64,000 bases of DNA from Arthrobacter sp. H16F315 (GTDB lineage Bacteria > Actinomycetota > Actinomycetes > Actinomycetales > Micrococcaceae): positions 2,852,001 through 2,916,000 of the forward strand of contig NZ_JAMXSS010000002.1 of assembly GCF_024124825.1 (NCBI RefSeq), given 5' to 3'. Of the stretch, positions 46,109 through 57,112 are shown piece by piece. The position numbers and the translations under genes are program-made. Position 1 is the stretch's first letter. Every line of letters starts with the position of its first letter. The notes beneath the pieces were generated by a model, which saw only the letters and a list, made by a program, of their open reading frames with translations, did not search any database and was not told the origin of the DNA.

Positions 46109-47491
46109 CTATTTATGGCTCAGCGGTTCCTTGCTGGTTTCACGGGAGAGCACTACGGCGATCAGGGAGATGACCGCGGCGCCCACCAGGTACCAGGCCG
46201 GGGCCAGTTCATTGGCCGTCGCGGCGATCAGGAGCGTCGCCATAAAGGGTGCGGTGCCGCCAAAGAGGGCGTTGGAGAGATTGAAGCTGACCGCGAATCC
46301 GCTGTAGCGGACACGGGTCGGGAACATTTCCGCCAGGAAGCTCGGCAGCGTGCCGTCGTTGAGGGTGAGCATCGCGCCGAGCAGGACCTGGACGAGGACG
46401 ATCACCAGGAAGTTTCCGGTGCCGAGCAGGGCGAAGGCTGGAACGGTCAGCACGATGAAGCTGAGGGATGCTGCGATGAGCACCTTCTTGCGGCCGAAGC
46501 GGTCAGAGAGCATTCCGGTCAGGAAGATGAACCCTATGTATGTCACTAGGGCGATGGTCGTGGCCAAGAAGGACTCGGTTTTGCCGAGGCCGAGTTCCGA
46601 GGAAAGGTAGGTCGGCATGTAGCTGAGAATTACGTAGAAGCCGACGGCGTTGAGCAGCACTGCTCCGACTGCCCTCAGCAGCAGCCGCCAATGGTTGCGG
46701 AAGAGGCCAAAGACCGGGGCCTTGATGGTCTGGTCCTCTGCTGCGAGTTCGCGGAACACCGGGGTGTCTTCGAGCTTGGTGCGGATGTAGCGTCCGATCA
46801 GGCCCATCGGGGCGGCGAGCAGGAATGGCAGGCGCCACCCCCAGCTCTGCATGGCCTCGGAGCTAAGCAGGGTGGTCAGCAGCCCCGCGAGCAGAGAGCC
46901 GAGCAGCAGGCCGGCGGCCGTACTGGCGGGAACGACGGCGGCGTAGAGGCCGCGTTTGTTGGCCGGGGCGTACTCCACCAGGAAGGCGGAGGCGCCGGCG
47001 TATTCCCCTGAGGCGGAGAAGCCCTGCGCAACCCGGATGATCAGCAGCAGGATGGGAGCCCAGATGCCGATCGTGGCGTAGCCAGGTATCAGGGCGATGC
47101 AGAATGTCGCTCCGGACATGATCAGGATGGACAGGGACAGTGCTGTCCGGCGCCCAACGCGGTCGCCGATGTGGCCCCAGACGAAGCCGCCCAGCGGCCG
47201 TACCAGGAACGAGATGGCGAACAGGGCGAACGTTAGCAGGAGCCCGGTCTGGGGGTTGGATTCGGGAAAGAAGACTGCGGCGATGGTGACAGCCAGGTAG
47301 CCGTAGACCGCGTAGTCAAACCACTCCACGAAGTTGCCGATGAAGCTCGCGGCAATCACCCGGCGTCGGGTCTCCTTGCTGACTGCATGAACAGGTCCAC
47401 TGGCCGTCGGAGGCTGTGAATCTGCGGAATCCGGAGCCCGCCGTGAGCTGGTGTCCGGGATGGTTGCCGCTTGATTTGGTTCGTTACTCAT
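46109..47491 (-). CDS. MFS transporter, metabolite:H+ symporter (MHS) family, likely creatine or sarcosine importer
   Basis: 460 residues with about 12 helices. SFIGNFVEWFDYAVYGYLA, GHIGDRVGRRTALSLSILIMSG, RVAQGFSASGEYAGASAFLVEYAP and DRFGRKKVLI are the MHS-family motifs (relatives of ProP, KgtP, ShiA). ATG 47491 follows GGTGG. It is the first gene of the leftward operon, directly downstream of a strong promoter with an operator over the -10/start. Substrate inferred from creatinase and sarcosine oxidase context: creatine most likely. Confidence 0.9.
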   Translation of the reverse strand: MSNEPNQAATIPDTSSRRAPDSADSQPPTASGPVHAVSKETRRRVIAASFIGNFVEWFDYAVYGYLAVTIAAVFFPESNPQTGLLLTFALFAISFLVRPLGGFVWGHIGDRVGRRTALSLSILIMSGATFCIALIPGYATIGIWAPILLLIIRVAQGFSASGEYAGASAFLVEYAPANKRGLYAAVVPASTAAGLLLGSLLAGLLTTLLSSEAMQSWGWRLPFLLAAPMGLIGRYIRTKLEDTPVFRELAAEDQTIKAPVFGLFRNHWRLLLRAVGAVLLNAVGFYVILSYMPTYLSSELGLGKTESFLATTIALVTYIGFIFLTGMLSDRFGRKKVLIAASLSFIVLTVPAFALLGTGNFLVIVLVQVLLGAMLTLNDGTLPSFLAEMFPTRVRYSGFAVSFNLSNALFGGTAPFMATLLIAATANELAPAWYLVGAAVISLIAVVLSRETSKEPLSHK

Positions 47492-47514
47492 ATGTCCACC
47501 AATGAAAATTTGGG

Positions 47515-47531
47515 GTTGCATTGAACGCAAC
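47515..47531. promoter_or_regulatory. Predicted IclR operator A (creatinase operon)
   Basis: GTTGCATTGAACGCAAC, a 17-bp near-perfect palindrome, followed by another half-site GTTGCAT (47535-47541). It abuts the -10 box of the leftward promoter. Confidence 0.8.
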
Positions 47532-47542
47532 GCTGTTGCATC

Positions 47543-47571
47543 AGATTATGCGTGAGCTGAAACACAGTCAA
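47543..47571 (-). promoter_or_regulatory. Promoter of the MFS-creatinase-iclR operon
   Basis: On the minus strand TTGACT (47571-47566), 17-bp spacer, TAATCT (47548-47543): close to the sigma-70-type consensus. Operator A lies directly downstream. Confidence 0.75.
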
Positions 47572-47629
47572 GGGTTTTATCTCTGCCGATATAGAAATCT
47601 GGCGACACAAAGACTTTGAAGAAAAGTGA

Positions 47630-47658
47630 TTGACGCAACACCGCTGGCGACCTAGAGT
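47630..47658 (+). promoter_or_regulatory. Promoter of the glyA-sox operon
   Basis: TTGACG (47630-47635), 17-bp spacer, TAGAGT (47653-47658). Operator B overlaps the last two bases of the -10 box, as a repressor site would. Confidence 0.7.
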
Positions 47659-47673
47659 TGCATTCAACGCAAC
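47657..47673. promoter_or_regulatory. Predicted IclR operator B (glyA-sox operon)
   Basis: GTTGCATTCAACGCAAC, differing from operator A at one base, again followed by GTTGCAT (47677-47683). Confidence 0.8.
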
Positions 47674-47719
47674 ACTGTTGCATTCTTCAATCTGTTTCCT
47701 TGAACCGAAAGAGGCCGCC

Positions 47720-49060
47720 ATGACGGGCACCCTGAATGAAACCCTGGCCAGCGTCGACGCTGACGTCGCACGGGCCATTGACCATGAACTGGAGCGCCAG
47801 CAGTCCACCCTGGAGATGATCGCGTCCGAGAATTTCGCTCCTGCCTCGGTCATGGAGGCGCAGGGCTCGGTGCTGACGAACAAATACGCCGAGGGCTACC
47901 CGGGCAAGCGCTACTACGGCGGCTGCGAGCATGTTGACGTGATCGAACAGCTCGCCATCGACCGGGTCAAGGCCCTGTTCGGCGCGGAAGCGGCGAACGT
48001 CCAGCCCCATTCGGGTGCCCAGGCCAACGCCGCCGCGATGTTTGCCCTGCTGGAACCGGGAGACACGATCATGGGACTCTCGCTGGCGCACGGCGGCCAC
48101 CTCACCCACGGCATGCGCATCAACTTCTCCGGCAAGCTCTATAACGTGGTCCCGTACCACGTGAGCGAGCACACCCACCTGGTGGACATGGCCGAAGTCG
48201 AGGCACTGGCCCTCGAGCACCGCCCCAAGATGATCGTGGCCGGTTGGTCGGCCTACTCCCGGCAGCTGGACTTCGCCGAGTTCCGCCGGATCGCAGACCT
48301 CGTGGGCGCCTACCTCATGGTGGACATGGCACACTTCGCCGGCCTCGTCGCCGCCGGGTTGCACCCGAATCCGGTGCCTTTTGCCGACGTCGTCACCACC
48401 ACCACCCACAAGACCCTCGGCGGCCCGCGCGGCGGTGTGATCCTGAGCAAGGAGGAATATGCGCGCAAGATCAACAGCGCCGTGTTCCCCGGCCAGCAGG
48501 GCGGCCCGCTGGAACACGTGATCGCTGCCAAGGCCGTCGCGTTCAAGATCGCCGCGTCCCCCGAATTCAAGGAACGCCAGGAACGCACCCTCGAAGGCGC
48601 GCGGCTTCTCGCGGCCCGGCTGCTGCAGGATGACGTCGCCGCCGCCGGTATCTCGGTGGTCAACGGCGGCACCGATGTCCATCTGGTCCTGGTAGACCTG
48701 CGGCACTCGGAGCTGGACGGCCAGCAGGCCGAAGACAGATTGCACCAGATCGGCATCACGGTGAACCGCAACGCGGTACCGTTCGATCCCCGCCCGCCGA
48801 TGGTCTCCTCCGGGCTGCGGGTCGGCACCCCGGCCCTGGCCACCCGCGGGTTCGGTCCGGCCGAATTCACAGAGGTGGCGGACATCATCGCCTCCGCCCT
48901 TATCTCACCGGCACCAGAGAACGAACTCACCGACGAAACTGCCGCCGGCCTCCGCGGACGCGTCAGCGCCCTGGCCGCACGATTCCCCCTTTACCCCCAC
49001 CTTGGCGCCAAGACGGCGGCACCCGCGCTTGAGGCAGACCTGATTGGAGCAGCACAATGA
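47720..49060 (+). CDS. glyA: Serine hydroxymethyltransferase
   Basis: 446 residues. It combines glycine with 5,10-methylene-THF to serine, using PLP on Lys231 ([14 protein letters not shown]). Other family motifs: [36 protein letters not shown] near the N-terminus and [15 protein letters not shown] 47720 with AAAGAGG upstream. First gene of the rightward operon; it overlaps soxB by four bases. This copy presumably serves sarcosine use: SoxBDAG makes glycine and methylene-THF, and GlyA joins them into serine. A housekeeping glyA is expected elsewhere. Confidence 0.97.
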   Translation: MTGTLNETLASVDADVARAIDHELERQQSTLEMIASENFAPASVMEAQGSVLTNKYAEGYPGKRYYGGCEHVDVIEQLAIDRVKALFGAEAANVQPHSGAQANAAAMFALLEPGDTIMGLSLAHGGHLTHGMRINFSGKLYNVVPYHVSEHTHLVDMAEVEALALEHRPKMIVAGWSAYSRQLDFAEFRRIADLVGAYLMVDMAHFAGLVAAGLHPNPVPFADVVTTTTHKTLGGPRGGVILSKEEYARKINSAVFPGQQGGPLEHVIAAKAVAFKIAASPEFKERQERTLEGARLLAARLLQDDVAAAGISVVNGGTDVHLVLVDLRHSELDGQQAEDRLHQIGITVNRNAVPFDPRPPMVSSGLRVGTPALATRGFGPAEFTEVADIIASALISPAPENELTDETAAGLRGRVSALAARFPLYPHLGAKTAAPALEADLIGAAQ

Positions 49061-50277
49061 CCACCGAACACCTGCCGGAGCACCCGGAATTCCTTTGGCG
49101 CAACCCGGAGCCGAAGTCCTCCTACGACGCCGTGATTGTCGGCGGCGGCGGACACGGCTTGGCCACGGCGTATTACCTGGCCAAGAATCACGGCATGACC
49201 AACATCGCCATCCTGGAAAAGGGCTGGCTCGCCGGCGGCAACATGGCCCGGAACACCACGATCATCCGCTCCAACTACCTCTGGGACGAGAGCGCGGCGA
49301 TCTACGAGCACGCCCTGAAGCTCTGGGAGATCCTGCCGGAGGAACTCGACTACGACTTCTTGTTCAGCCAGCGCGGCGTGATGAACCTCGCCCACACCCT
49401 GGGCGACGTCCGCGAAAGCATGCGCCGGGTGGGGGCCAATAAGCTCAACGGCGTCGACGCCGAGTGGCTTGACCCGGCCCAGGTCAAGGAACTCTGCCCG
49501 ATTCTCAATATCAACGACAACATCCGCTACCCGGTCATGGGTGCCACCTACCAGCCCCGCGCCGGCATCGCCAAGCACGACCACGTCGCCTGGGCCTTTG
49601 CCCGCAAATGCGACGAGCTCGGCGTGGACATCATCCAGAACTGCGAAGTCACCGGCTTCCTCAAGGACGGCAACCGCGTCGTCGGGGTCAAGACCAGCCG
49701 CGGCACGATCCACACCGAAAAGGTCGGTCTCTGCGCCGCCGGACACAGCTCCGTCCTGGCGGAAATGGCCGGCTTCCGGCTGCCCATCCAGTCCCACCCG
49801 CTGCAGGCCCTGGTGTCCGAACTGCACGAACCGGTCCACCCCACGGTGGTCATGTCCAACCACGTCCACGTCTACGTCTCCCAGGCCCACAAGGGCGAAC
49901 TTGTTATGGGCGCCGGCGTTGACTCCTACAACGGCTATGGCCAGCGCGGCTCCTTCCATGTGATCGAGCACCAGATGGCCGCCGCCGTCGAACTCTTCCC
50001 CATCTTCGCCCGGGCCCACGTGCTCCGGACCTGGGGCGGAATCGTGGACACCACCCTGGACGCCTCCCCCATCGTCGGCACCACCCCCGTGGAGAACATG
50101 TTCGTGAACTGCGGCTGGGGAACCGGCGGATTCAAGGGCACCCCGGCCGCCGGGCTGACGTTCGCACACACGATCGCCACCGGAACGCCGCACAAGCTCA
50201 ACAAACCCTTTGCCCTCGAGCGCTTCGAAACCGGCGCCCTGATCGATGAACACGGCGCCGCCGCCGTGGCCCACTAG
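49057..50277 (+). CDS. soxB: Sarcosine oxidase beta subunit
   Basis: 406 residues, flavoprotein carrying the sarcosine-oxidising site. FAD motif [23 protein letters not shown] (residues 24-46), and His174 in [12 protein letters not shown] is the likely covalent FMN attachment site, matching His173 of known heterotetrameric enzymes. C-terminal [19 protein letters not shown] and [15 protein letters not shown] are conserved. ATG overlaps the glyA stop (ATGA). Part of soxBDAG. Confidence 0.97.
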   Translation: MTTEHLPEHPEFLWRNPEPKSSYDAVIVGGGGHGLATAYYLAKNHGMTNIAILEKGWLAGGNMARNTTIIRSNYLWDESAAIYEHALKLWEILPEELDYDFLFSQRGVMNLAHTLGDVRESMRRVGANKLNGVDAEWLDPAQVKELCPILNINDNIRYPVMGATYQPRAGIAKHDHVAWAFARKCDELGVDIIQNCEVTGFLKDGNRVVGVKTSRGTIHTEKVGLCAAGHSSVLAEMAGFRLPIQSHPLQALVSELHEPVHPTVVMSNHVHVYVSQAHKGELVMGAGVDSYNGYGQRGSFHVIEHQMAAAVELFPIFARAHVLRTWGGIVDTTLDASPIVGTTPVENMFVNCGWGTGGFKGTPAAGLTFAHTIATGTPHKLNKPFALERFETGALIDEHGAAAVAH

Positions 50278-50291
50278 AAAGAGGTACGGAC

Positions 50292-50621
50292 ATGCTCCTG
50301 ATTCCCTGCCCCAACTGCGGCCCCCGGGACGAAACCGAATTCCACTACGGCGGCCAGGCCCACATCGCCTACCCCGAAAACCCGGCGGAACTCACCGACC
50401 GGCAATGGGCCGAGTACCTGTTCTACCGCGACAACACCAAGGGCGCCTTCGCCGAACGCTGGCTGCACAGCACCAGCTGCCGGCAATGGTTCAACATGCT
50501 CCGCGACACGCTCACATACGACATCCAGGCCGTGTACCCGATGGGCCAACTCCGCCCCGCCACCGGACCCACAGCCCCCACCGTCACCAGCCCCGTTTCC
50601 CCGGAAGGAGTAGTCAAATGA
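50292..50621 (+). CDS. soxD: Sarcosine oxidase delta subunit
   Basis: 109 residues. Zinc ligands Cys6, Cys9 (IPCPNCG), His59 and Cys63 (WLHSTSC) are at exactly the expected positions. Structural subunit that helps hold the complex together. Start 14 bp after soxB; its stop overlaps the soxA start. Confidence 0.96.
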   Translation: MLLIPCPNCGPRDETEFHYGGQAHIAYPENPAELTDRQWAEYLFYRDNTKGAFAERWLHSTSCRQWFNMLRDTLTYDIQAVYPMGQLRPATGPTAPTVTSPVSPEGVVK

Positions 50622-53587
50622 CCGCTCAGCCGCAGTCCGCCCGTCTTAGCACCGGCGGACGCATCGACCGCAGCGTCACCTGGCGCTTCACCCTGGACGG
50701 CCGGGAGTACACCGGCCACCCCGGCGACACCCTCGCCTCCGCCCTGCTGGCCAACGGTCGGCTGCGGGCGGGCAACTCCCTCTACGAGGACCGGCCCCGC
50801 GGCATCATGTCCGCCGGGGTCGAGGAGTCAAACGCCCTGGTCAAGATCGCCGCCCGATTCCCGGGTCACGTGGCCGAGTCCATGCTCCCCGCCACGACTG
50901 TGTCCCTCGTAGACGGCCTCAGCGCCGAGCTCCTCAACGGACTCGGCAAGTTGGACCCGGCCGAGGACCACGCCGAATACGACAAGAAGTACGTCCACAC
51001 AGACGTCCTCGTCGTCGGCGGCGGCCCGGCAGGCCTGGCCGCGGCACGCGAAGCCGTCCGCGCCGGCGCCCGGGTCATACTCATTGACGACCAGCCCGAA
51101 CTGGGCGGCTCGCTGCTGTCCGGATCCACCGATCCGGCCCTCGCAGAGACCATCGAAAGGCAGCCAGCCCTGGACTGGGTAGCCAATGTCGAAGCCGAAC
51201 TGATCTCCGCGACCGAGTGCACGGTGCTGAACCGCACCAGTGCCTTCGGTTCCTACGACTCCAACTACGTCATCGCAGCCCAGAACCGGACGGACCACCT
51301 CCTGACCCCCGCCGCGCCCGGCGTGTCCCGCCAGCGGATCTGGCACATTCGCGCCGCCCAGGTCATCCTTGCCCCGGGCGCCCACGAACGCCCGCTGGTC
51401 TTCGAAAACAACGACCGCCCCGGCATCATGCTCGCCTCCGCGGTCCGTAGCTACCTCAACCGCTACGCCGTCGCCGCAGGTTCCCGGGTGGTCATCAGCA
51501 CCACCAACGACAGTGCCTACACCCTGGCCGCCGACCTCCGCGCCGCAGGCATCCGCGTCGAAGCCGTCGTGGACGCCCGTGCGCAACTGAGCGAAACAGC
51601 CGCTGCCGCGGCCGCGGCCGGCACCCGCGTGCTGGTTGGCAGCGCCGTTGCCAACACCACCGCTGCTGAATCCGGCGACGGCCGGCTGCTCGGCGTCACC
51701 GTCCGGAGCATCAACGACGCCGGCGAACTCACCTCCGGCGTCGAACACCTCGCCTGCGACCTGCTCGCCGTCTCCGGCGGCTGGTCCCCCGTAGTGCACC
51801 TGCACTCCCAGCGGCAGGGCAAGATCCGCTGGGACGATGACCTGGCAGCGTTCGTGCCCAGCAGCATCGTTCCCAACCAGCAGGTGGCCGGCTCCGGCCG
51901 CGGCAGCTTCGAGCTCGCAGACTGCCTCGCCGAAGGTATCGCCGCCGGGGCAGCCGCGGTCGGCGCCGCCGGCTTCGACCCTGAAAAATCCGGCGCAGCC
52001 GGCGATCAGCTGGTCATTTCCGAGCCGAAAGCGTCCTCCCCGACCCGCCAGCTCTGGCTGGTCCCCGGGCAGACAGGCGGCCCGGACGACTGGCACCACC
52101 ACTTCGTCGACTTCCAGCGCGACCAGTCCGTGGCCGACGTGCTCCGTTCCACCGGCGCCGGGATGCGCTCGGTGGAACACGTCAAGCGCTACACCTCAAT
52201 CAGCACCGCCAACGATCAGGGCAAGACCTCCGGGGTGAACGCGATCGGCGTCATCGCCGCGGCACTCCGTCAGGCAGGCGAAGCATCCCGGGGCATCGGC
52301 GAGATAGGCACCACCGCGTACCGCGCACCGTTCACCCCAGTGGCGTTCGCCGCCCTGGCCGGACGCCAGCGCGGGGAACTCTTCGACCCCGCCCGCCTCA
52401 CCTCCATCCACCCCTGGCATGTCACCCACGGCGCCCTGTTCGAAGACGTCGGCCAGTGGAAGCGGCCCTGGTACTACCCGCAGGACGGCGAGGACATGGA
52501 CGCCGCGGTCTTGCGCGAATGCGCCGCCGTCCGGGACTCCGTGGGCTTTATGGACGCCACCACCCTGGGCAAGATCGAGATCCGGGGCAAGGACGCCGGC
52601 GAGTTCCTGAACCGCATTTACACGAACGCGTTCAAAAAGCTGGCTCCGGGTTCGGCCCGCTACGGGGTGATGTGCACCCCGGACGGGATGATCTTTGACG
52701 ACGGCGTCACGCTGCGCCTGGACGCGGACCGGTTCTTTATGACCACCACCACCGGCGGCGCCGCCAAGGTCCTGGACTGGCTGGAGGAATGGCTGCAGAC
52801 CGAGTGGCCGGACCTGGACGTGCACTGCACCTCGGTCACGGAGCAGTGGTCCACCATCGCAGTCGTCGGACCGAAATCGCGCGCCGTCGTGGCGAAACTC
52901 GCGCCGGCGCTGGCGGCTGATGGCGGCCTCGACGCCGAGGCGTTCCCGTTCATGACGTTCAAAGAAACCACCCTCGCCTCCGGCGTGGCGGCCCGGATCT
53001 GCCGGATCTCCTTTTCCGGCGAGCTGGCCTACGAAATCAACATCCCCTCCTGGTACGGACTGAACACCTGGGAAGCCGTGGCGGCCGCCGGTGCGGAGTT
53101 CAACATCACCCCGTACGGCACCGAAACCATGCACGTGCTGCGCGCCGAGAAGGGCTACCCGATCGTCGGCCAGGACACCGACGGGACGGTGACCCCGCAG
53201 GACGCCGGCATGGAATGGGTCGTATCCAAGGTCAAGGACTTCATCGGGAAACGCTCCTATGCGCGCAAAGGCGCCGGCCGCACCGACCGGAAGCACCTGG
53301 TCAGCGTCCTCCCCGCGGACGGCTCAATCCGGCTCCCCGAAGGCACACAACTGGTGGAACAAGGCATCACAGTCAACCCCGCCTACGGACCCGTGCCTAT
53401 GCAGGGATTCGTGACCTCGAGCTACCACAGCGCCGCATTGGGCAGGTCCTTTGCGCTGGCCCTGATCAAGAACGGCCGCAACCGCATCGGCGAAACCCTA
53501 GTGGCTGCCGCCGGGGACCAGCTGGTGGACGTAGTCATTGCAGAAACAGTACTTTTTGACTCTGAAGGGACCCGTAAAGATGGCTGA
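50618..53587 (+). CDS. soxA: Sarcosine oxidase alpha subunit
   Basis: 989 residues. Domains in order: N-terminal 2Fe-2S-ferredoxin-like fold without clusters ([24 protein letters not shown]), NAD+-binding Rossmann fold ([21 protein letters not shown], about 131-151), C-terminal GcvT-like folate domain (about 600-989; [45 protein letters not shown]) that forms methylene-THF from the imine. ATG overlaps the soxD stop; the end overlaps soxG by eight bases. Converts sarcosine to glycine, H2O2 and methylene-THF with the other subunits. Confidence 0.97.
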   Translation: MTAQPQSARLSTGGRIDRSVTWRFTLDGREYTGHPGDTLASALLANGRLRAGNSLYEDRPRGIMSAGVEESNALVKIAARFPGHVAESMLPATTVSLVDGLSAELLNGLGKLDPAEDHAEYDKKYVHTDVLVVGGGPAGLAAAREAVRAGARVILIDDQPELGGSLLSGSTDPALAETIERQPALDWVANVEAELISATECTVLNRTSAFGSYDSNYVIAAQNRTDHLLTPAAPGVSRQRIWHIRAAQVILAPGAHERPLVFENNDRPGIMLASAVRSYLNRYAVAAGSRVVISTTNDSAYTLAADLRAAGIRVEAVVDARAQLSETAAAAAAAGTRVLVGSAVANTTAAESGDGRLLGVTVRSINDAGELTSGVEHLACDLLAVSGGWSPVVHLHSQRQGKIRWDDDLAAFVPSSIVPNQQVAGSGRGSFELADCLAEGIAAGAAAVGAAGFDPEKSGAAGDQLVISEPKASSPTRQLWLVPGQTGGPDDWHHHFVDFQRDQSVADVLRSTGAGMRSVEHVKRYTSISTANDQGKTSGVNAIGVIAAALRQAGEASRGIGEIGTTAYRAPFTPVAFAALAGRQRGELFDPARLTSIHPWHVTHGALFEDVGQWKRPWYYPQDGEDMDAAVLRECAAVRDSVGFMDATTLGKIEIRGKDAGEFLNRIYTNAFKKLAPGSARYGVMCTPDGMIFDDGVTLRLDADRFFMTTTTGGAAKVLDWLEEWLQTEWPDLDVHCTSVTEQWSTIAVVGPKSRAVVAKLAPALAADGGLDAEAFPFMTFKETTLASGVAARICRISFSGELAYEINIPSWYGLNTWEAVAAAGAEFNITPYGTETMHVLRAEKGYPIVGQDTDGTVTPQDAGMEWVVSKVKDFIGKRSYARKGAGRTDRKHLVSVLPADGSIRLPEGTQLVEQGITVNPAYGPVPMQGFVTSSYHSAALGRSFALALIKNGRNRIGETLVAAAGDQLVDVVIAETVLFDSEGTRKDG

Positions 53588-54214
53588 CACAGCAGCACTG
53601 AACAATTCCAAGAAGACCCAGACGCTCCGGAAGAGTCCGGCGTCGTTCCTGAAGCCGGCTTTCGAAGCCGGATCCGTAGCGGGCACCGTGGAGCTGCGCG
53701 AGGTCCCGTTCCTGACGATGGCCGGGCTCCGGGTAGATCCCGGCAGCGACGCAGCTGAACGACTGGGCACTTTCGCGGGCGGCCTGCCGTCCGCGTCCGG
53801 GGAGGTCCGCAGCAGCGGTGAAACCGCGGTGCTCTGGCTCGGTCCGGCCGAATTCCTGCTCGTGGCCCCCGCGGAATCCCACGAAAGCCTGGGCGGGGAA
53901 TTTCCCCGTGCACTGGTTGAAGCCCTGGGAGACGGCGCCGGCCAGGTGGTGGATCTCTCCGCCAACCGCACCACGTTCGAACTCTCCGGTCCCCGGGCAC
54001 GGGCCGTCCTGGAGAAGGGCTGCTCCCTGGACCTGCACCCCCGCGTCTTCAAAACCGGCACGGCACTGTCCACGGAAATCGGCGGCATCCCCGCCGTCCT
54101 GTGGAAAATTCTGGACCAGGAGTACCGAATGTTCCCCGGGCCTCCTTTGCGGAATTCCTGGGCCGCTGGCTCCTGGACGCCATGCGCGAATACGCGTCGC
54201 CCGAGGTGCCCTGA
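53580..54214 (+). CDS. soxG: Sarcosine oxidase gamma subunit, apparent frameshift near the C-terminus
   Basis: About 211 residues when restored. [38 protein letters not shown] and [25 protein letters not shown] are the gamma-subunit motifs. After DQEYRMFP the frame breaks: an extra C or G in the run 54134-54140 (CCCCGGG) would continue as [25 protein letters not shown], the expected end, with stop TGA 54212-54214 overlapping the sdaA ATG. As given, translation would run on in the wrong frame into sdaA. A real loss of the last 28 residues or a base-count error are both possible. Confidence 0.88.
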
Positions 54215-55629
54215 TGGCTCTCAGTGTCCTGGACCTATTCTCCGTTGGAATCGGGCCGTCCTCCTCCCACACGGTCGGCCCGATGCGGGCAGCCAAACGG
54301 TTCGCCGACGGACTGAAAAGCGACGGGCAGCTGAGCTCCACCACGAGGGTGCACGCGGAACTGTTCGGCTCCCTCGGGGCCACCGGCCGCGGCCACGGCT
54401 CCGACAAAGCCGTGGTCCTGGGCCTCCAGGGCCAGGACCCCGAGAGCGTGGACACCGGAACGGCCGATGACCAGGTCGCGGCCGCTGCCCTTGATGCAGA
54501 ACTCCGCATCGGCGGGGTACACCGGGTGGACTTCAACTGGGACGAGGACGTGGTCCTGCACCGCCGCAAGTCCCTCCCTGCCCACCCGAACGGCATGACC
54601 TTCCGGGCACTGGACCACACCGGAACAGTCCTGAAGGAACGCAGCTACTACTCAATCGGCGGCGGCTTCGTTGTCGACGGGGACGCGCAAGGCGCTGACC
54701 AGGTGGTCGCAGACGACACCGTGCTTCCCTACCCCTTCACCACAGCCGACGAGCTCCTGGAAATCTGTGCCCGCGAGAACATGTCCATCTCCGACATTAT
54801 GCTCGCCAACGAACTCGTCTGGCGCAGCGAAGCCGAACTCCGGGACAAGCTCCTGGCCCTCTGGGCGGTCATGCGCCAGTGCGTCGAGAACGGCTGCGCC
54901 GCCGAGGGGATCCTGCCCGGCGGGTTGAACGTCAAGCGACGCGCCCCGGCTCTATTCCGGACGCTGGCAGCATTCGCCGTCAGCGCCGAAGCCGAAGCGA
55001 GGAACCCGTCCCCGGTCCAGGTGCCCGCGGACCCGCTGCTCGCGATGGAATGGGTGAACCTGTTCGCCCTCGCCGTCAACGAGGAAAACGCCGCCGGCGG
55101 ACGGATCGTCACCGCCCCCACCAACGGGGCCGCCGGCGTCGTGCCGGCCGTCCTGCACTACTACGTCAAGTTCGTCCCCGGAGCCAACGACGACGGCGTC
55201 ATCCGCTTCCTCCTGACGGCCGCCGCCGTGGGGATCCTGTTCAAGATCAATGCCTCCATCTCCGGAGCCGAGGTCGGCTGCCAGGGCGAAGTGGGATCGG
55301 CCTGCTCCATGGCGGCGGCCGGTCTGTGCGAAGTCCTGGGCGGCACTCCCGCGCAGGTGGAAAACGCCGCCGAAGTCGGAATCGAACACAACCTCGGGCT
55401 GACCTGCGACCCCGTCGGCGGACTGGTGCAGATTCCCTGCATAGAACGCAACGCGATCGCCAGCGTCAAGGCCATCAACGCCGCCCGTCTGTGCCTCCAC
55501 GGGGACGGCAGCCACAAAGTGTCGCTGGACAAAGCCATCAAGACCATGCGCGAAACAGGAGCGGACATGAAGACCAAGTACAAGGAAACCTCCCGCGGAG
55601 GCCTCGCCGTGAACGTGATCGAGTGCTGA
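54214..55629 (+). CDS. sdaA: L-serine dehydratase (L-serine ammonia-lyase), Fe-S type
   Basis: 471 residues, single-chain type. [24 protein letters not shown] is the N-terminal signature; the cluster ligands are Cys in [49 protein letters not shown] is also family-typical. It deaminates serine to pyruvate, the last step of sarcosine assimilation after GlyA. ATG 54214 overlaps the soxG stop. An earlier frame is open but lies in soxG. Confidence 0.95.
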   Translation: MALSVLDLFSVGIGPSSSHTVGPMRAAKRFADGLKSDGQLSSTTRVHAELFGSLGATGRGHGSDKAVVLGLQGQDPESVDTGTADDQVAAAALDAELRIGGVHRVDFNWDEDVVLHRRKSLPAHPNGMTFRALDHTGTVLKERSYYSIGGGFVVDGDAQGADQVVADDTVLPYPFTTADELLEICARENMSISDIMLANELVWRSEAELRDKLLALWAVMRQCVENGCAAEGILPGGLNVKRRAPALFRTLAAFAVSAEAEARNPSPVQVPADPLLAMEWVNLFALAVNEENAAGGRIVTAPTNGAAGVVPAVLHYYVKFVPGANDDGVIRFLLTAAAVGILFKINASISGAEVGCQGEVGSACSMAAAGLCEVLGGTPAQVENAAEVGIEHNLGLTCDPVGGLVQIPCIERNAIASVKAINAARLCLHGDGSHKVSLDKAIKTMRETGADMKTKYKETSRGGLAVNVIEC

Positions 55630-55632
55630 CGC

Positions 55633-56517
55633 GTGGATACCGTAAATAGCAGCGTCTCCGAATACGTTCTCACCCTCGATTGCCCGGAAACACGGGGAAT
55701 CGTCCACGCCGTGTCCGGGTTCCTGCTGGAACAGGGCTGCGACATCCTGGAAAGCAAACAGTTCGACTCACAGCCGGACAGCCACTTCTTTATGCGGCTC
55801 CACTTCGCATCGGCCGGCGACCCCGGCGGCGATGCGGCCGGCATTGATTCGCTCAGGGGCAACTTCGCGCCCGTCGCTGAACGGTTCGGCATGCACTGGG
55901 ACCTGCGCCGGCACGGAACCAAACGACGGGTCCTGATCATGGTCTCGAAATTTGAGCACTGCCTCAACGATCTGCTGTTCCGGGCACGCATCGGTGAACT
56001 GCCCATTGATATTGTCGGTGTCGTCTCGAACCACCCGGATCACCGCGGAATCGTGGAATGGCACGGCATCCCCTTCTTCCACGTGCCCGTCACGGCCGCC
56101 ACCAAGCCAGCAGCCGAAGAGCGCCTGATGGAGCTCGTCGACCGGCTCGATGTCGGCCTGGTGGTTTTAGCCCGATACATGCAGGTCCTCAGCGACGAGC
56201 TCACCCGCCGCCTGGACGGCCGTGCCATCAACATCCACCATTCCTTCCTGCCGTCCTTTAAGGGTGCGAAGCCCTACCACCAAGCGCACGCCCGCGGCGT
56301 GAAGACTGTCGGTGCCACAGCACACTACGTCAACGCGGAACTCGATGAAGGCCCGATCATCTCCCAGCAGGTGGTCGAGGTGGACCACACGTTCGGCCCC
56401 GACGAGCTTGTGGCCGCCGGACGGGACACCGAACGCAAGGCACTCTCCAACGCGGTGCGCTGGCACTGCGAGGGACGCGTCTTCCTCCAAGGCAACCGGA
56501 CAGTCGTACTGAAATAG
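55633..56517 (+). CDS. purU: Formyltetrahydrofolate deformylase
   Basis: 294 residues. N-terminal ACT domain (YVLTLDCPETRGIVHAVSGFLLEQGCDI), then the formyl-transferase-like domain with VSKFEHCLNDLLFR, NIHHSFLPSFKGAKPYHQA and ISQQVVEVDHTF. It hydrolyses 10-formyl-THF to formate and THF. GTG 55633 is three bases beyond the sdaA stop. In this operon it would recycle THF loaded with one-carbon units from sarcosine. Confidence 0.95.
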   Translation: MDTVNSSVSEYVLTLDCPETRGIVHAVSGFLLEQGCDILESKQFDSQPDSHFFMRLHFASAGDPGGDAAGIDSLRGNFAPVAERFGMHWDLRRHGTKRRVLIMVSKFEHCLNDLLFRARIGELPIDIVGVVSNHPDHRGIVEWHGIPFFHVPVTAATKPAAEERLMELVDRLDVGLVVLARYMQVLSDELTRRLDGRAINIHHSFLPSFKGAKPYHQAHARGVKTVGATAHYVNAELDEGPIISQQVVEVDHTFGPDELVAAGRDTERKALSNAVRWHCEGRVFLQGNRTVVLK

Positions 56518-56584
56518 CGGCCGGATCCGCCAGAAGTCCGCCCGACGCCGCGCCAGCCTGCGCCGGCTGGTAACTGCACCAACA

Positions 56585-56650
56585 CCCAACTGACTCGCAG
56601 GTGGGGTCGTTTTGAGGGCTCAAAACGACCCCACCTGCGAGTCAGTTGGG
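56585..56650. repeat. 30-bp perfect inverted repeat downstream of purU
   Basis: Arms 56585-56614 and 56621-56650 are perfectly complementary, with a 6-base spacer AGGGCT, an unusually long and perfect hairpin. It lies 68 bp beyond purU and before the convergent DUF3846 gene. Resembles mobile or REP-type intergenic palindromes; it can also stop transcription from both sides. Confidence 0.9.
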
Positions 56651-56761
56651 CTGTATGGGGTGGGCTGGTCACGCCACCGAAGACTCCAACATCCTCTGGT
56701 TAGCCCAGGTCCCGGACAAGCAGAGAACGAACCACGCACGCGATGGACCATTCCGTTGCAG

Positions 56762-57112
56762 CTAGGCGGCCCACGCGGTGCCAAACAGGTGTTCGGCCAA
56801 CCGGAGCAAGTGTGCGGGCGCATCTGTTTCGTCGCCGTTGTCGCCGTGTCCAAGAAACACGGCCGTACCGCTGACTGTCTCCTCGAAATGTAAACCTGCT
56901 TCGCGGATCAGCACTTCGGCCCGGACGTTCTGGGGCAGGGGAATAAAGTCTGCTTCGTCGTTCAAATAGACGTGCCAATCCCTGCAAGTGAACGCTTCAA
57001 AATTTCCGTCAATCATAGCCTGGCGTGTGGCCGGGTTTGTGTCGATCATTTCTATGCGAACGGCCTGGCTGAGGCGAGCCGGGATAATCAGGGCGGTACG
57101 TTCCGAGCGCAT
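56762..57112 (-). CDS. DUF3846 domain-containing protein
   Basis: 116 residues from ATG 57112, preceded by AAGGGA at about 7 bases; a longer start at 57136 lacks a ribosome site. TALIIPARLSQAVRIEMIDTNPATRQAMIDG and HVYLNDEADFIPLPQNVRAEVL match DUF3846, a phage/actinobacterial family of unknown function; the end has GDNGDETDAPAHLLRLAEHLFG. No partner genes nearby. Confidence 0.7.
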   Translation of the reverse strand: MRSERTALIIPARLSQAVRIEMIDTNPATRQAMIDGNFEAFTCRDWHVYLNDEADFIPLPQNVRAEVLIREAGLHFEETVSGTAVFLGHGDNGDETDAPAHLLRLAEHLFGTAWAA

